From assembly GCA_016713175.1 (NCBI GenBank), contig JADJPQ010000001.1:1-64000 (forward strand): a stretch of 64,000 bases of DNA, in the 5' to 3' direction. Source of the DNA: Planctomycetota bacterium (GTDB taxonomy: Bacteria > Planctomycetota > UBA1135 > UBA2386). Shown piece after piece: positions 15,540 to 24,602 of the stretch. The translations under genes were made by a program, and so were the position numbers. Each line of letters opens with the position of its first letter. The stretch's first letter is position 1. The notes below the pieces were generated by a model. The model had not been told where the DNA came from and did no database searches. It saw nothing but the letters and a program-made list of their open reading frames with translations.

Positions 15540-18500
15540 TCACCGGCCGAGTTCGCCGGCCGTCCACATCAACGCGCGATCCTTGGTGGCGGCGCGGGTC
15601 TTGGCCACCTGCTCCTTGGTGACCGTCGCCGCGTCGTTGGCCCAGCGCTGGCGCACGAACGTCAGCACGTCGGCGATCTGCTGGTCATCGAGTTGTGGCC
15701 CGAGCGGTGCCATGACGCTGTTGAACTTGCCGTCGCCGACCTGGATCGGGCCCATCAGGCCGTGCAATACGATCCTGGTCGAGAGATCAGGATCGCCGGT
15801 GAGCCAGTCCGAGCCGTCGAGCGGCGGGAACGCGCCGGGAACGCCTTTGCCGTCGATGCCGTGGCAGGCGATGCAGGTGCGGGCGTAGACCTCCTGGCCG
15901 CGCGCATGGATCACCGGGTCTGGTTGGAACTCGCGCTGCACTGGCGCCGCGGTCGCGGTCGCGCCCACATCCTGTGCCAGCGTCGCGAGGGCGCCGGGCA
16001 GCGTCGCGCCGCCGGCGATCTTGACCAGCGCCACATCGTCGAACCAGGCGGTGCCGGATGCGCCGCCGTAGCCGCCGAACAGGCAGTGCACGGTCACTTC
16101 GCTTTCGTCGCCCGCCTCGAAGTCGGCGTGCAGTTCGGTCCAATCCGTGTTGCCGGTCACGCCGCGCGTGATGGCGCGGCCGCCGTGGATGTTGAACATC
16201 ACGCCTGGTGCGCGGGGCGACGGCGCAACGTCCTTGGTCTTGACGAAGCCACTCAGCCGGTAGCGGGCACCGCGCTCGAGGCGCACGACGGCAGCGACAC
16301 CGCTGTCGGAACGCCGTTCGGAGGCCACTTCGAGGCACTTGCCGCTCCGACCGCCGTCGACGACGCGGGCCGAGACCTCGGCGCCGCCGTAGCGGCGAAC
16401 GTCGTTCCAGCCGGTCGGCATGTTGCCGTCGAGTTGCTCGAAGCCGGGGTTTGGCAGCACGTTCGTCGCTTCCTCCTTGGCGGCGAAGTCGATGCCGGCG
16501 GCGCGGGCCGCGGCGAGGACACCATCGCGCTGCGAACGGGCGGCCATCGTCCAGGCGTCGCGCAGGGCGCGTTCTTCGAAGACTTCGCCACCGAGCTGCT
16601 GCGCGACGGCGAACACCGCGGCGCCGAGTTCGGGATCGGCGGCGGCGCCGGCCAGACCGACGAGGATCTCGGCGAGTTCGCGACCGCGCGCGGCGATCGT
16701 ACCGTTCGCGATGCAAGCGGTCTTCAGGTCGGCGGGCGTCGCGTTGGCGATCGCGGCGCGCCGGGCTGATTCCCGCGGGGCCTTCAGTGCCGCCGCGAGG
16801 CCCTCGGGCGGGAAGGCGTTGAACCTGGCCAGCAGCCAGACGGCGTGCGGGGCCGCCGGGTCGTCCTTGGTGGCGAGCGTCGCCAGTTGCGGCGCGATGT
16901 CGGCCTGATTGCGTTCCGCCAACAGGCGCGCGGCGTGCAGCCGCCACAGCAGGTTGGTGTGCGACAAGCCGGCCAGCAACGTCACCGGGTCGCGTGGGTC
17001 CAGGTGCGGCAGCGGATCGTTGGCGCTGCCGGTCGGGAACACGCGATAGATGCGACCGTGTCGCTTGTCGCGCAGCGGCGTCTCATAGGCGTTGCCCTTG
17101 CCGGTTCTGGCATCGACGCCCGCCGACGCGCGGCTCGGCGTCGGATTGTGCTGCACGATCAGGTTGTACCAATCGCAGATCCAGACGGCGCCGTCCGGTC
17201 CGACTTCGGCGGCGACCGGCGCCGACCATGCATCGGCCGAGTTGTAGAGGTTGTTGGGTTGCTGCATGGCGCGGAAGCCGGCGCCGTGACGTTCCATCGC
17301 GAACTGTCCGACCAGCTTGCCGGTCGGCTCGGTGACGAAGGCGATGCGATCGTGATAGTCGGCCGGGAGGCGCCGCGCCGTGTAGAACGCATGGCCGGCG
17401 GCCGAGGTGTAGCGATCGAACTGATCGACTTGCCGGATGTCGGTCGACGACGGGAAGAACATCGGGTTGTCGTCGGCGGCTGGCGTGCGGCCAGCGTCCA
17501 TGCCGGCGCGCTCATAGGTCCTGCGCGGGAACGTCAGATACCAGCTCGGATTGCCGTTGGCGGTCGAGCCGACGACGTCGAACGCTTCGCTGAAGCCGAG
17601 GCCCCAGGTGTTGTTGGTCGTGTTCTGCAGCACCTCGAGTTCCTGGCCGTTGGCCCGGAACCGGAACACCGCCTGACCGAAGTCGTGGTGTTCGTCGCCG
17701 ACCTCGCCGGCGAAGCCCGAATAGCCGACCGTCGCCCACACCCAGCCGTCGAAGCCGGTGCGCAGGTTGGACACGCCGGCGTGCGTGTCGCCCATGTGGA
17801 AGCCGGAGAACAGCACCTTGCGGACATCGGCACGGTCGTCGCCATCGGTGTCGACCAGATGCAGCAGTTCGCTGCCGTTGGTGCACAGCACGCCGCCGTT
17901 GGCGAACGCGATCGACGTCGGAATCGACAGCTGCTCGGCAAAGCGCGTGAAGCGATCGGCGCGGCCGTCGCCATCGGTGTCGTCGCAGATCGTGATCCGA
18001 TCGTGGCCGAGGTTGCCCGCCTGCAGGTTGTCAGGGTAGTCGATCGTCTCGACGACGAACGCGCGCCCGCGGTGATCCCACGCGCAGTGGATCGGGTTGA
18101 CGATGTCGGGTTCGCTGGCGAACAGCGACAGCGTCATGCCGATCGGCACCTGCGCGAGCTTCATCGACTCGGCGGCCGACAGCGGCTTCTGCGCCACCGT
18201 GATCTCCTTGCGTTGGCGATAGCCCGGCAGCGACACCGCTTCGGTTTCGAGGCGCGGCAGGCGCAGGTCGTCGAGTCGTTGCTTCTTCTGCGGCCCGACG
18301 GCCCAGTAGATCGCGTTGCGCAGCAGGCTCTGGAACTGCGGCAGGTCCCAGACGCGATGATCGTGGCCGCTGGCGGTGTAGAACACCCGGCCCTGGCCCT
18401 GGGTTCGCGTCCAGCTCCACGGTTCGCCGTCGCGCGTCTGCAGGATCGTGCGATCGTCGGCGTGATCCTTGTGCACGTAGGTCTCGTCCCAGGCGCGAAA

Positions 18501-18983
18501 GCCCGGCAGACCCTGCAGGATCGGATGGTCGGGCAGCGCATTGGTCAACGCGAACTCTTCGCCGCCGTGGGTCGCAAAGCGCGCGCCGACGAGCTTGACG
18601 AACAACGGTGAACCGCCAAAGCACGCCGACGCGCAGTGCACCGGCACGAAGCCGCCGCCGCGGTCGACGTAACTCAGCAGCGCCGTCAGTTGCGGCCGCG
18701 GCATCGGTTCGTTCTGCGCCCAGTTGCCGTACATCAGCACCGCGTCGAATTGCGCCAGGTTGTCCGGCGTCAACGCAGCGGTCGGGCTCTCGCTGTAGGT
18801 GAAGTCGATGCCGTCGACGCCGAGGCCCTTCTTCAGCGTCCGGTAGCGCGTGATCGGATCATGGTGCGGCCCGTTTCCGGTCGGCGCGCCGAAGAACAGC
18901 ACCTGCAGGCGACGCGCATCCGAGCCGGGTCCTTGCGCGAGTGCGAACGAGGCGAACAGTGCGAACGCGATCTGGTGGCGCAT
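15540..18983 (-). CDS. Giant exported ThuA / PVC dehydrogenase / cytochrome c protein
   Basis: 1147 residues with a signal peptide (ends near ALAQ, residue 17). Order: a ThuA-like glutamine-amidotransferase-fold domain (about 25-230, with GGGFVPVHCASACF and AWDETYVHKDH); a membrane-bound-dehydrogenase-type beta-propeller typical of planctomycetes and verrucomicrobia (about 280-680, with DTDGDGRADRFTRFAEQL); HEAT-like helices (about 690-870); a carbohydrate-binding-like jelly roll (about 880-1010); and a cytochrome c domain with CIACH near residue 1040. The heme domain implies periplasmic electron transfer, probably oxidising a sugar derivative. No frame break is seen. The sugar epimerase follows on the same strand. 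Confidence 0.85.
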   Translation of the reverse strand: MRHQIAFALFASFALAQGPGSDARRLQVLFFGAPTGNGPHHDPITRYRTLKKGLGVDGIDFTYSESPTAALTPDNLAQFDAVLMYGNWAQNEPMPRPQLTALLSYVDRGGGFVPVHCASACFGGSPLFVKLVGARFATHGGEEFALTNALPDHPILQGLPGFRAWDETYVHKDHADDRTILQTRDGEPWSWTRTQGQGRVFYTASGHDHRVWDLPQFQSLLRNAIYWAVGPQKKQRLDDLRLPRLETEAVSLPGYRQRKEITVAQKPLSAAESMKLAQVPIGMTLSLFASEPDIVNPIHCAWDHRGRAFVVETIDYPDNLQAGNLGHDRITICDDTDGDGRADRFTRFAEQLSIPTSIAFANGGVLCTNGSELLHLVDTDGDDRADVRKVLFSGFHMGDTHAGVSNLRTGFDGWVWATVGYSGFAGEVGDEHHDFGQAVFRFRANGQELEVLQNTTNNTWGLGFSEAFDVVGSTANGNPSWYLTFPRRTYERAGMDAGRTPAADDNPMFFPSSTDIRQVDQFDRYTSAAGHAFYTARRLPADYHDRIAFVTEPTGKLVGQFAMERHGAGFRAMQQPNNLYNSADAWSAPVAAEVGPDGAVWICDWYNLIVQHNPTPSRASAGVDARTGKGNAYETPLRDKRHGRIYRVFPTGSANDPLPHLDPRDPVTLLAGLSHTNLLWRLHAARLLAERNQADIAPQLATLATKDDPAAPHAVWLLARFNAFPPEGLAAALKAPRESARRAAIANATPADLKTACIANGTIAARGRELAEILVGLAGAAADPELGAAVFAVAQQLGGEVFEERALRDAWTMAARSQRDGVLAAARAAGIDFAAKEEATNVLPNPGFEQLDGNMPTGWNDVRRYGGAEVSARVVDGGRSGKCLEVASERRSDSGVAAVVRLERGARYRLSGFVKTKDVAPSPRAPGVMFNIHGGRAITRGVTGNTDWTELHADFEAGDESEVTVHCLFGGYGGASGTAWFDDVALVKIAGGATLPGALATLAQDVGATATAAPVQREFQPDPVIHARGQEVYARTCIACHGIDGKGVPGAFPPLDGSDWLTGDPDLSTRIVLHGLMGPIQVGDGKFNSVMAPLGPQLDDQQIADVLTFVRQRWANDAATVTKEQVAKTRAATKDRALMWTAGELGR

Positions 18984-19049
18984 GCGGGGCGCTATCGGAG
19001 CCGTCGGCGCGCGTCAGACCAGCAGGAATTCCCGGCTGGTGGCGGACTC

Positions 19050-19697
19050 TCAGCGTGGCTCGATCCGCAGCTCTCGGAATCGACCGGTGTCGTCGAACGA
19101 TCCGAGTCCGACGCGACCACGCCATGCCGGCGTGGTTGCACTGAGCACCGACTGGCCGTCGAAACGGACGTCGACGAGGTCGCCGATGCGCCGCAGTTCG
19201 AGTTCGTGCCAGCCGTCGCCCCAGACCACGCCGCCCGTGCGCTGGATCGTAACCGGTCGGCGGTCAGCGCCATCGACGAGCATCACGTGGTGGGCATTGG
19301 CGTCGGCGACGCTGGCGAGGTGGGCATAGGCGAAGTGCGCGGCGTCGCGATAGCCGAAGACGAGCACCAGATCGCGGTGTGGGTACTCACGGCCGGTCTG
19401 CCGTGCCTGCACCCGCATCGTCGCATCGCCCAGTTCTGGCCCGCGCAACAAAGCCAGACCGAGCGGCGAACGGTGCGGCGGCCGATGGTTTGCCGGCGCG
19501 AACAGCTCCAGGCAGCCCTGGCCAGCATCGAGCGTCCAGCGGAAGGCTGCCGGGTCGGTGAACTCCCAGTGGAGCGCCTCGGCGGCGCTGCTGAGAGCGT
19601 GTTCGATCGGCGGCAGGGACGCCGAGGGTCCGGGCGCCGAACTGCAGCCTGGCGGCAGGAGCAGCAGCAGGATCGCTGGCAGGGGCAGGGCGCGCAC
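19050..19697 (-). CDS. LamG/DUF1080-like lipoprotein
   Basis: A 215-residue lipoprotein. The signal sequence ends in the lipobox LLPPGC (Cys18), so it should be membrane-anchored. The mature part is a jelly roll of the LamG / 3-keto-disaccharide-hydrolase type: FAYAHLASVADANAHHVMLV, DGWHELELRRIGDLVDVRFD, then RVGLGSFDDTGRFRELRIEP. Such domains bind glycans or cleave 3-keto-glycosides; activity cannot be assigned from sequence. It is divergent from the DUF6807 operon across about 70 bases and sits 66 bases before the ThuA/cytochrome gene on the same strand. Confidence 0.75.
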   Translation of the reverse strand: MRALPLPAILLLLLPPGCSSAPGPSASLPPIEHALSSAAEALHWEFTDPAAFRWTLDAGQGCLELFAPANHRPPHRSPLGLALLRGPELGDATMRVQARQTGREYPHRDLVLVFGYRDAAHFAYAHLASVADANAHHVMLVDGADRRPVTIQRTGGVVWGDGWHELELRRIGDLVDVRFDGQSVLSATTPAWRGRVGLGSFDDTGRFRELRIEPR

Positions 19698-19765
19698 GAC
19701 GGCACTCTAGCAGCGGGTCGGACGTCGACCATCGGCGGCGACGACTCGCGGGGTATCTTGCGCAC

Positions 19766-20719
19766 ATGTCCATGCCAGCCGTTCGCGCCGCCGGTGCCAT
19801 GTTCCTGCTGACCGCCTGCGCGGCGCCGCCGTCGGCCGTCGATCTGCAATGGCGTCGCGAGCCCGGTTCGCTGTCGCTGGTGCGCGATGGCGAGCTGCTG
19901 TGGACGTTCCATCACAGCGACGAACGACCGAAGCCCTGCTTCCATCCGCTGGCGTTGCCGGGAACCGGAGCACTGACGATCGATCGGCCTGCCGATCACC
20001 TCTGGCACCATGGGCTGTGGTTCAGCTGGAAGTACATCGATGGCGTGAACTACTGGGAAAACGACGGCAAGACCGGTCGGCCGGTCGGCCGGACGACCTG
20101 GACCATGGCCGCGAGCGAACCGAGCGACGACGGCAGTTGCCGGATCGTGCTCGAGCTCGACTACGCGCCACCCGATGCCGCGCCGGTGTTGCGCGAACGG
20201 CGGGTGCTGACCGTGACGTCGCCGGCGGCGGACGGCAGCTACGCGATCGACCAGGACAGCACGTTCACCGCGCAGCGGGCCTGCGTGCTCGATCGTACCC
20301 CGATGCCGGGTGAGCCGAAGGGGCAGGCGAACGGCGGCTATGCCGGTCTGGCGCTGCGGCTGGTGAATCTGGCTGCGCGCGATGCGGCGGCGACGACCGG
20401 GCCGGTGCAATGGAACCAGCACGACCGGACGCGGCCGACGGCGAGTGCGTTCGACTACAGCGGCAAGCTGGGTGAGCGCGACGTGGGCGTGGCACTGCTC
20501 GCCCATCCCGGCAATCCGGAGGCGCCGGGACCTTGGTATGCGGTGCGGAATGCGTCGATGACATTCTGCAATGCGGCGGTGCTGGCGCCGGCGCCGCGCT
20601 CGCTGGCGGCGAACGAAGCGCTCAGGTTGCGCTATCGCGTCGTCGTGCACCCTGGCCGGTGGGATGCGGACCGTCTGGCGGCGGCGGTGGTGGACTACGT
20701 CGGATCCGCGGGCGACTGA
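19766..20719 (+). CDS. DUF6807 (PmoA-family) lipoprotein, first copy
   Basis: 317 residues with a lipoprotein signal (lipobox LTAC near residue 18). The DUF6807 signature is clear: PCFHPLALPGTG, TIDRPADHLWHHGLWFSWKY and IDGVNYWEN. This family is common in planctomycetes and verrucomicrobia beside Gfo/Idh oxidoreductases; the database name PmoA is not evidence of methane oxidation. It forms a galactose-mutarotase-like beta-sandwich with conserved His residues; substrate unknown. It is the first gene of a four-gene run on this strand, followed after 88 bases by the Tat Gfo/Idh gene. Confidence 0.8.
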   Translation: MSMPAVRAAGAMFLLTACAAPPSAVDLQWRREPGSLSLVRDGELLWTFHHSDERPKPCFHPLALPGTGALTIDRPADHLWHHGLWFSWKYIDGVNYWENDGKTGRPVGRTTWTMAASEPSDDGSCRIVLELDYAPPDAAPVLRERRVLTVTSPAADGSYAIDQDSTFTAQRACVLDRTPMPGEPKGQANGGYAGLALRLVNLAARDAAATTGPVQWNQHDRTRPTASAFDYSGKLGERDVGVALLAHPGNPEAPGPWYAVRNASMTFCNAAVLAPAPRSLAANEALRLRYRVVVHPGRWDADRLAAAVVDYVGSAGD

Positions 20720-20807
20720 CGATCCGAAAGCGGCCATCGTGCCCGGGTTCCGTGCCCGATGGGTGGCGCCGGTCCTTACACTGTCCGCTCCCACCCAGTT
20801 CGTGCCC

Positions 20808-22157
20808 ATGACCGAACCCGCTTCGCGTTTGTCCCGTCGGCGTTTCCTGCAGACCACGGCCAGCGCCGCCGCGGTACCGTTGTTCCTGCCATCGCACCTG
20901 TTCGGTCGCGGCGCTCCGAGCAACGCATTGCGCATCGGCTGCATCGGCACTGGCCGGCAAGGCACGGGCGACCTGCGCGCCGTGCTCAACCGCGGTCTCG
21001 AAGAGGCCGTGAACGCGCGGATCGTCGCGGTCTGCGATCTCGATCGGTCGCGGGCGGTCGCCGCCCGGCAGTACGTCGTCGACACCTACAGCAAGAAGCT
21101 GCCGGGCGCCGTTCCAGAAGTGCAGACCTACCGCGACTACCGCGAACTGCTCGCCCGGGACGACATCGATGCCGTCCTGATCGCGACCCCGGACCACCAA
21201 CACGCGTTGTGCGCGGTCGCCGCGGCGAAGGCCAAGAAGGCGATCTATCTGCAGAAGCCGCTGACCTATTCGATCGCCGAAGGCAAGGCGCTGGTCGCCG
21301 CCGTGCGCGCCAATCAGGTCGTGCTGCAGGTCGGTTCGCAGCAGCGTTCGGATGCGAAGTTCCGGCAGGCGTGCGAACTGGCGCGCAACGGCCGCCTCGG
21401 CAACCTGCAGCGTGTGCGTGTCCATCTGCCGCCGGACGTCGGCAGTGGCGACAGCAAGCAGGGGCCGGTGCCCGAGGGTTTCGACTACGACGCGTGGCTT
21501 GGTCCGGTCCAGCCGGTGCCGTATGCGACCGCTGGCGTGCATCCGCGTTCGGCCGCCGACGGCAAGCCCGATTTCGGCCGGCCCGGCTGGCTGCAGATCC
21601 GCCGCTATTGCCTCGGGATGATCACCGGCTGGGGTTCGCACATGAACGACATCGCGCAATGGGGCCACGGCGGCGATGCCGATGGTGGACTCGCCGAGAT
21701 CGAAGCGACCGCCGAGTTCCCGCAACGCGGCCTGTTCGACGTGCACACGAAGTTCTCGGCCAAAGGGCGCTGGCCCGACGGCGTCGAGCTGTTGCAGGAG
21801 ACCGGCGATCCGGCCGGCGTGCGGTTCGAGGGCGAGAACGGTTGGATCTTCGTGCAGCGTGGCAAGATCGAGGCGTCGGCGAAGGAACTGCTGCAGGAAC
21901 CGCTGGCGGCCGACGCCGTGCGGCTGCCGGTCAGCGACGATCACTACCGCAACTGGCTGTTGTGCGCCCGCAGCGGTGCCGACCCGATCTGCCCGGTCGA
22001 GATCGGGCATCGCAGCAACACGATCTGCGTGATCACGCACATCGCGATGCGGCTGCAGAAGAAGCTGACCTGGGATGCCGCCGCCGAACGCTTTGTCGGC
22101 GACGACGAGGCCAACAAGATGCTCGACTACGAGCATCGGGAGCCTTGGACCCTGTGA
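20808..22157 (+). CDS. Tat-exported Gfo/Idh/MocA-family oxidoreductase
   Basis: 449 residues. It has a twin-arginine signal (SRRRFLQTTASAAAVPLFLP), then an NAD(P)-binding Rossmann domain (IGCIGTGRQGTGDLRAVL, VLIATPDHQHALCAVAAAKA) and the family's active-site KP motif (AIYLQKPLTYSIAEGKALV), followed by the C-terminal substrate domain (ITGWGSHMNDIAQWG). Tat export fits folding with the cofactor before secretion. Such enzymes oxidise or epimerise sugars, including making 3-keto-glycosides. The ATG at 20808 gives the Tat motif; upstream in-frame residues are not credible. Its stop overlaps the next gene's GTG, so the two are translationally coupled. Confidence 0.88.
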   Translation: MTEPASRLSRRRFLQTTASAAAVPLFLPSHLFGRGAPSNALRIGCIGTGRQGTGDLRAVLNRGLEEAVNARIVAVCDLDRSRAVAARQYVVDTYSKKLPGAVPEVQTYRDYRELLARDDIDAVLIATPDHQHALCAVAAAKAKKAIYLQKPLTYSIAEGKALVAAVRANQVVLQVGSQQRSDAKFRQACELARNGRLGNLQRVRVHLPPDVGSGDSKQGPVPEGFDYDAWLGPVQPVPYATAGVHPRSAADGKPDFGRPGWLQIRRYCLGMITGWGSHMNDIAQWGHGGDADGGLAEIEATAEFPQRGLFDVHTKFSAKGRWPDGVELLQETGDPAGVRFEGENGWIFVQRGKIEASAKELLQEPLAADAVRLPVSDDHYRNWLLCARSGADPICPVEIGHRSNTICVITHIAMRLQKKLTWDAAAERFVGDDEANKMLDYEHREPWTL

Positions 22158-23062
22158 AGCGGCTGCTGCCGTTCGTGATGGCGCTGTTGCCGGCGTGCCA
22201 GCAGTTGACCATCGACGGTTCGGCAGCGTCGGAACGGGTCCTCGTGGCCGCTGGTGATCAGACGTTGATCGGCTGGCAGTACGGTGCCGAATGGGCGATG
22301 CCGCATTGGTTCCCGCTGTGCACTCCCTCCGGCAGGGACATGCTGGTGCAGCAGGCCGAGCCCTATCCGCACCATCGCGCGATGTGGATCGCCGACAAGG
22401 TGCAGCTCGGCGACGGGCCAGTCGTCGATTTCTATCACGGCCAACCGAAGGCGCTGGTGCCGCGGATCCGGTCGGACCGTGCGCTGACCGCCACGAGCGA
22501 GGATGCACGCAGCGTCGTTCTCGTGGGCGCGCAGCAATGGGTGGCCGGGGACGTGACGTTCCTGGACGACGAACGGCGGCTGCGGGTGCGCTGGCTCGAC
22601 GACGGGCAGGTGTCGATCGACCTGGAGTGGACGCTGCGCGCGAGCCACGGGCCGGTGACGTTCCACAGCGACTGGATCCACTACGCGTGGCCGTATCTGC
22701 GCCTGCACCCTCGGTTCTCGCAACAGGGGGGCGCCGTCGTCGTCGACGACCGGGGCCGGCGTGGCAGCGAGGCGATCCACGGGCAGTACGCGAACTGGGT
22801 CGATTGCAGCGCCACGATCGACGGCGTGACCGAAGGCGTCGCGATCTTCGTGCCGCAGGACGGTGAGTGGCACAAGTGGCTCGTGCGCGACTACGGCTGC
22901 ATCGGTCCGCGTCGACCAGACGCGCAGAGCGGCGTGAAGTTCACGCTCGGCCAGGGCGAGGAACTGCGCGGTCGGGTTCGGCTGTTCGTGCACCGCGGCG
23001 ATGCGGCGACCGGCGACGTCGCCGGGCGCTATCGCGAATACGTGGCCGGGAAGCCGCGATGA
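22154..23062 (+). CDS. DUF6807 (PmoA-family) lipoprotein, second copy
   Basis: 302 residues, starting at a GTG that overlaps the Gfo/Idh stop (GTGA). A lipoprotein signal ends in LLPAC. Family elements include AMPHWFPLCTPSGRDMLVQQ, EPYPHHRAMWIADKVQLG and VTFHSDWIHYAWPYLRLHP. It is clearly related to the protein at 19766 but not a recent duplicate. Having two DUF6807 lipoproteins around one Gfo/Idh enzyme suggests a surface or periplasmic set acting on one substrate. Its stop overlaps the ATG of the enolase-superfamily gene (ATGA). Confidence 0.75.
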   Translation: MKRLLPFVMALLPACQQLTIDGSAASERVLVAAGDQTLIGWQYGAEWAMPHWFPLCTPSGRDMLVQQAEPYPHHRAMWIADKVQLGDGPVVDFYHGQPKALVPRIRSDRALTATSEDARSVVLVGAQQWVAGDVTFLDDERRLRVRWLDDGQVSIDLEWTLRASHGPVTFHSDWIHYAWPYLRLHPRFSQQGGAVVVDDRGRRGSEAIHGQYANWVDCSATIDGVTEGVAIFVPQDGEWHKWLVRDYGCIGPRRPDAQSGVKFTLGQGEELRGRVRLFVHRGDAATGDVAGRYREYVAGKPR

Positions 23063-24262
23063 ACCGCCGGCAGTTCCTCGTGGCCGCGACCGTGCCCTTG
23101 GCTGCGTCGTGCACGTCGGTGCGTGCCCATGCCGCTGCGTCCGGCAATGCGCGTATCGACCGCATCGACCTGTTCCCGGTGCGCTACCCGATGACCGGCT
23201 ACTTCAAGTTCTTCGCCGCTGCCCGCGGTGCAGGCCGGCCGGCGGTGCTGATCAAGATCACCGACCAGGACGGCGTGGTCGGCTGGGGCCAGTCGGTGCC
23301 GATCGCGAAGTGGAGCGACGAGACGCTCGAGACTGCGGTCGTCGCGCTGCGCGAGTACTTCGTGCCGGCCCTGCTCGGTCGCGATGTCGATGACCTCGAC
23401 GGGGCGCACCGGGCGCTCGATGCGGCGATCGCGCCGGGGTTCTCGACCGGCATGCCGATCACCCGTGCCGGCCTCGATCTCGCGCTGCACGACCTGATCG
23501 GCCAGCGCCGCGGGCCTGGCCGTTGCCGCGTTGTGGGGCAAGCAGACGGTGTCGTCGCTACAACTGAGCTGGACCGTCAACGTGACGAAGCTAGACGACG
23601 TCGGCGCGCTGGTGCAGCAAGGGCGGGAGCGCGGCTACGAGCACTTCAACCTGAAGGTCGGTCCCGACCCGGTGTTCGACGAAGCCCTGGCGCGCGCGGT
23701 GCGGGCGCTGGCGCCGCGGGCGTTCCTGTGGGCCGATGCGAATGGCGGCTACGAACTGGAACAGGCGCGGGTCGCGGTGCGGCGCCTCGCCGATGCCGGC
23801 GTCGACGTGCTGGAGGCGCCGTTGCGGCCCAACCGGCTCGCTGGCTACCGCGAACTGCAGCGGCTCGGTGCGCTGCCGATCCTGATGGACGAAGGCGTGA
23901 TTGCCGTACGGGATCTGCAGGAGTTCCACGCGCTGGGCATGTTGGATGGCGTCGCGATGAAACCATCGCGGTGCGGCGGGCTCGCGTCGTGCAAGGCGCA
24001 GATCGACTTCTGCCAGCAGAACGGGCTGCTGTGGCTCGGCAGCGGTCTGACCGATCCGGATGTGTCGCTCGCCGCGACGCTGCAGGTGTTCGGCAGTCAT
24101 GGCCTGCAGAAGCCGGCGGCGCTGAACGGTCCGCAGTTCCTGACCGCCGATGTGCTGGCGGCGCCGCTCCGGGTCGCCGGCGGGCGGATCGAGGTGCCGA
24201 TCGGCCCGGGGCTTGGCGTCACCGTCGACGAGGCGAAGCTCGCGTCGCTGCCAGCCGGGTGA
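23059..24262 (+). pseudogene. Enolase-superfamily (mandelate racemase/MLE type) enzyme with one frameshift
   Basis: The first frame reads a Tat-like leader (NRRQFLVAATVPLAASC) and the N-terminal capping domain as far as LALHDLIGQR; one extra base near 23506-23509 then shifts the frame. The second frame continues GLAVAALWGKQTV into a full barrel. Metal ligands are visible: Asp in WADANGGY, Glu in DVLEAPLRPN and Asp/Glu in LMDEGV, with a catalytic-type Lys in AMKPSRCGG. The usual KxK is N-L-K here (HFNLKVG). Joined, it would be about 400 residues, probably an exported sugar-acid dehydratase or epimerase. The shift sits in a G/C-rich run, so sequencing error is as likely as inactivation. Confidence 0.75.
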
Positions 24263-24335
24263 GGCGGAGCGACGTGAGTGGCCGGCGGGACCCGGATGGA
24301 GGTCGGCCGGCTCGTCGGGCAGTCAGGCAGGGCGT

Positions 24336-24583
24336 AAGATCCACCTCAGCTTCTGGCGAACGGTCGACGGCGTGGAAGTCGACTTCGTCTACGAGGCGCC
24401 GCGCGAGGACCTTCGATCGAGGTCAAGTGGACCGAACGGCCGCGGCCGGAAGACGCGCGGCACGTCGAGCTGTTTCTCGACCGGTTCGGCGATCGGGCGC
24501 GGCGAGGCTTCCTCGTCTGTCGCTGCGAGCGACCCCAGCAATTGACCGATCGGGTCGTTGCCTTGCCCTGGCACCGGCTGTGA
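24336..24583 (+). pseudogene. Relic of a DUF4143-type AAA+ ATPase (C-terminal end)
   Basis: In one frame the sequence reads KIHLSFWRTVDGVEVDFVYE; after a shift near 24413 it reads IEVKWTERPRPEDARHVELF, then RRGFLVCRCERPQQLTD and ALPWHRL before TGA 24581-24583. This is the nuclease-like C-terminal end of the ATP-binding DUF4143 family, which often occurs as mobile or toxin-associated genes. The ATPase part is absent, so this is a remnant. It fills most of the gap between the enolase-like and S46 peptidase genes. Confidence 0.7.
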
Positions 24584-24602
24584 GCCGCTGCCACCGCGAC
24601 CA

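Noticed and set aside
19766..20719. Reading the DUF6807 proteins as methane monooxygenase subunits because of the PmoA name
   Set aside because: They are soluble lipoproteins without the membrane segments of PmoA and lie among sugar genes.
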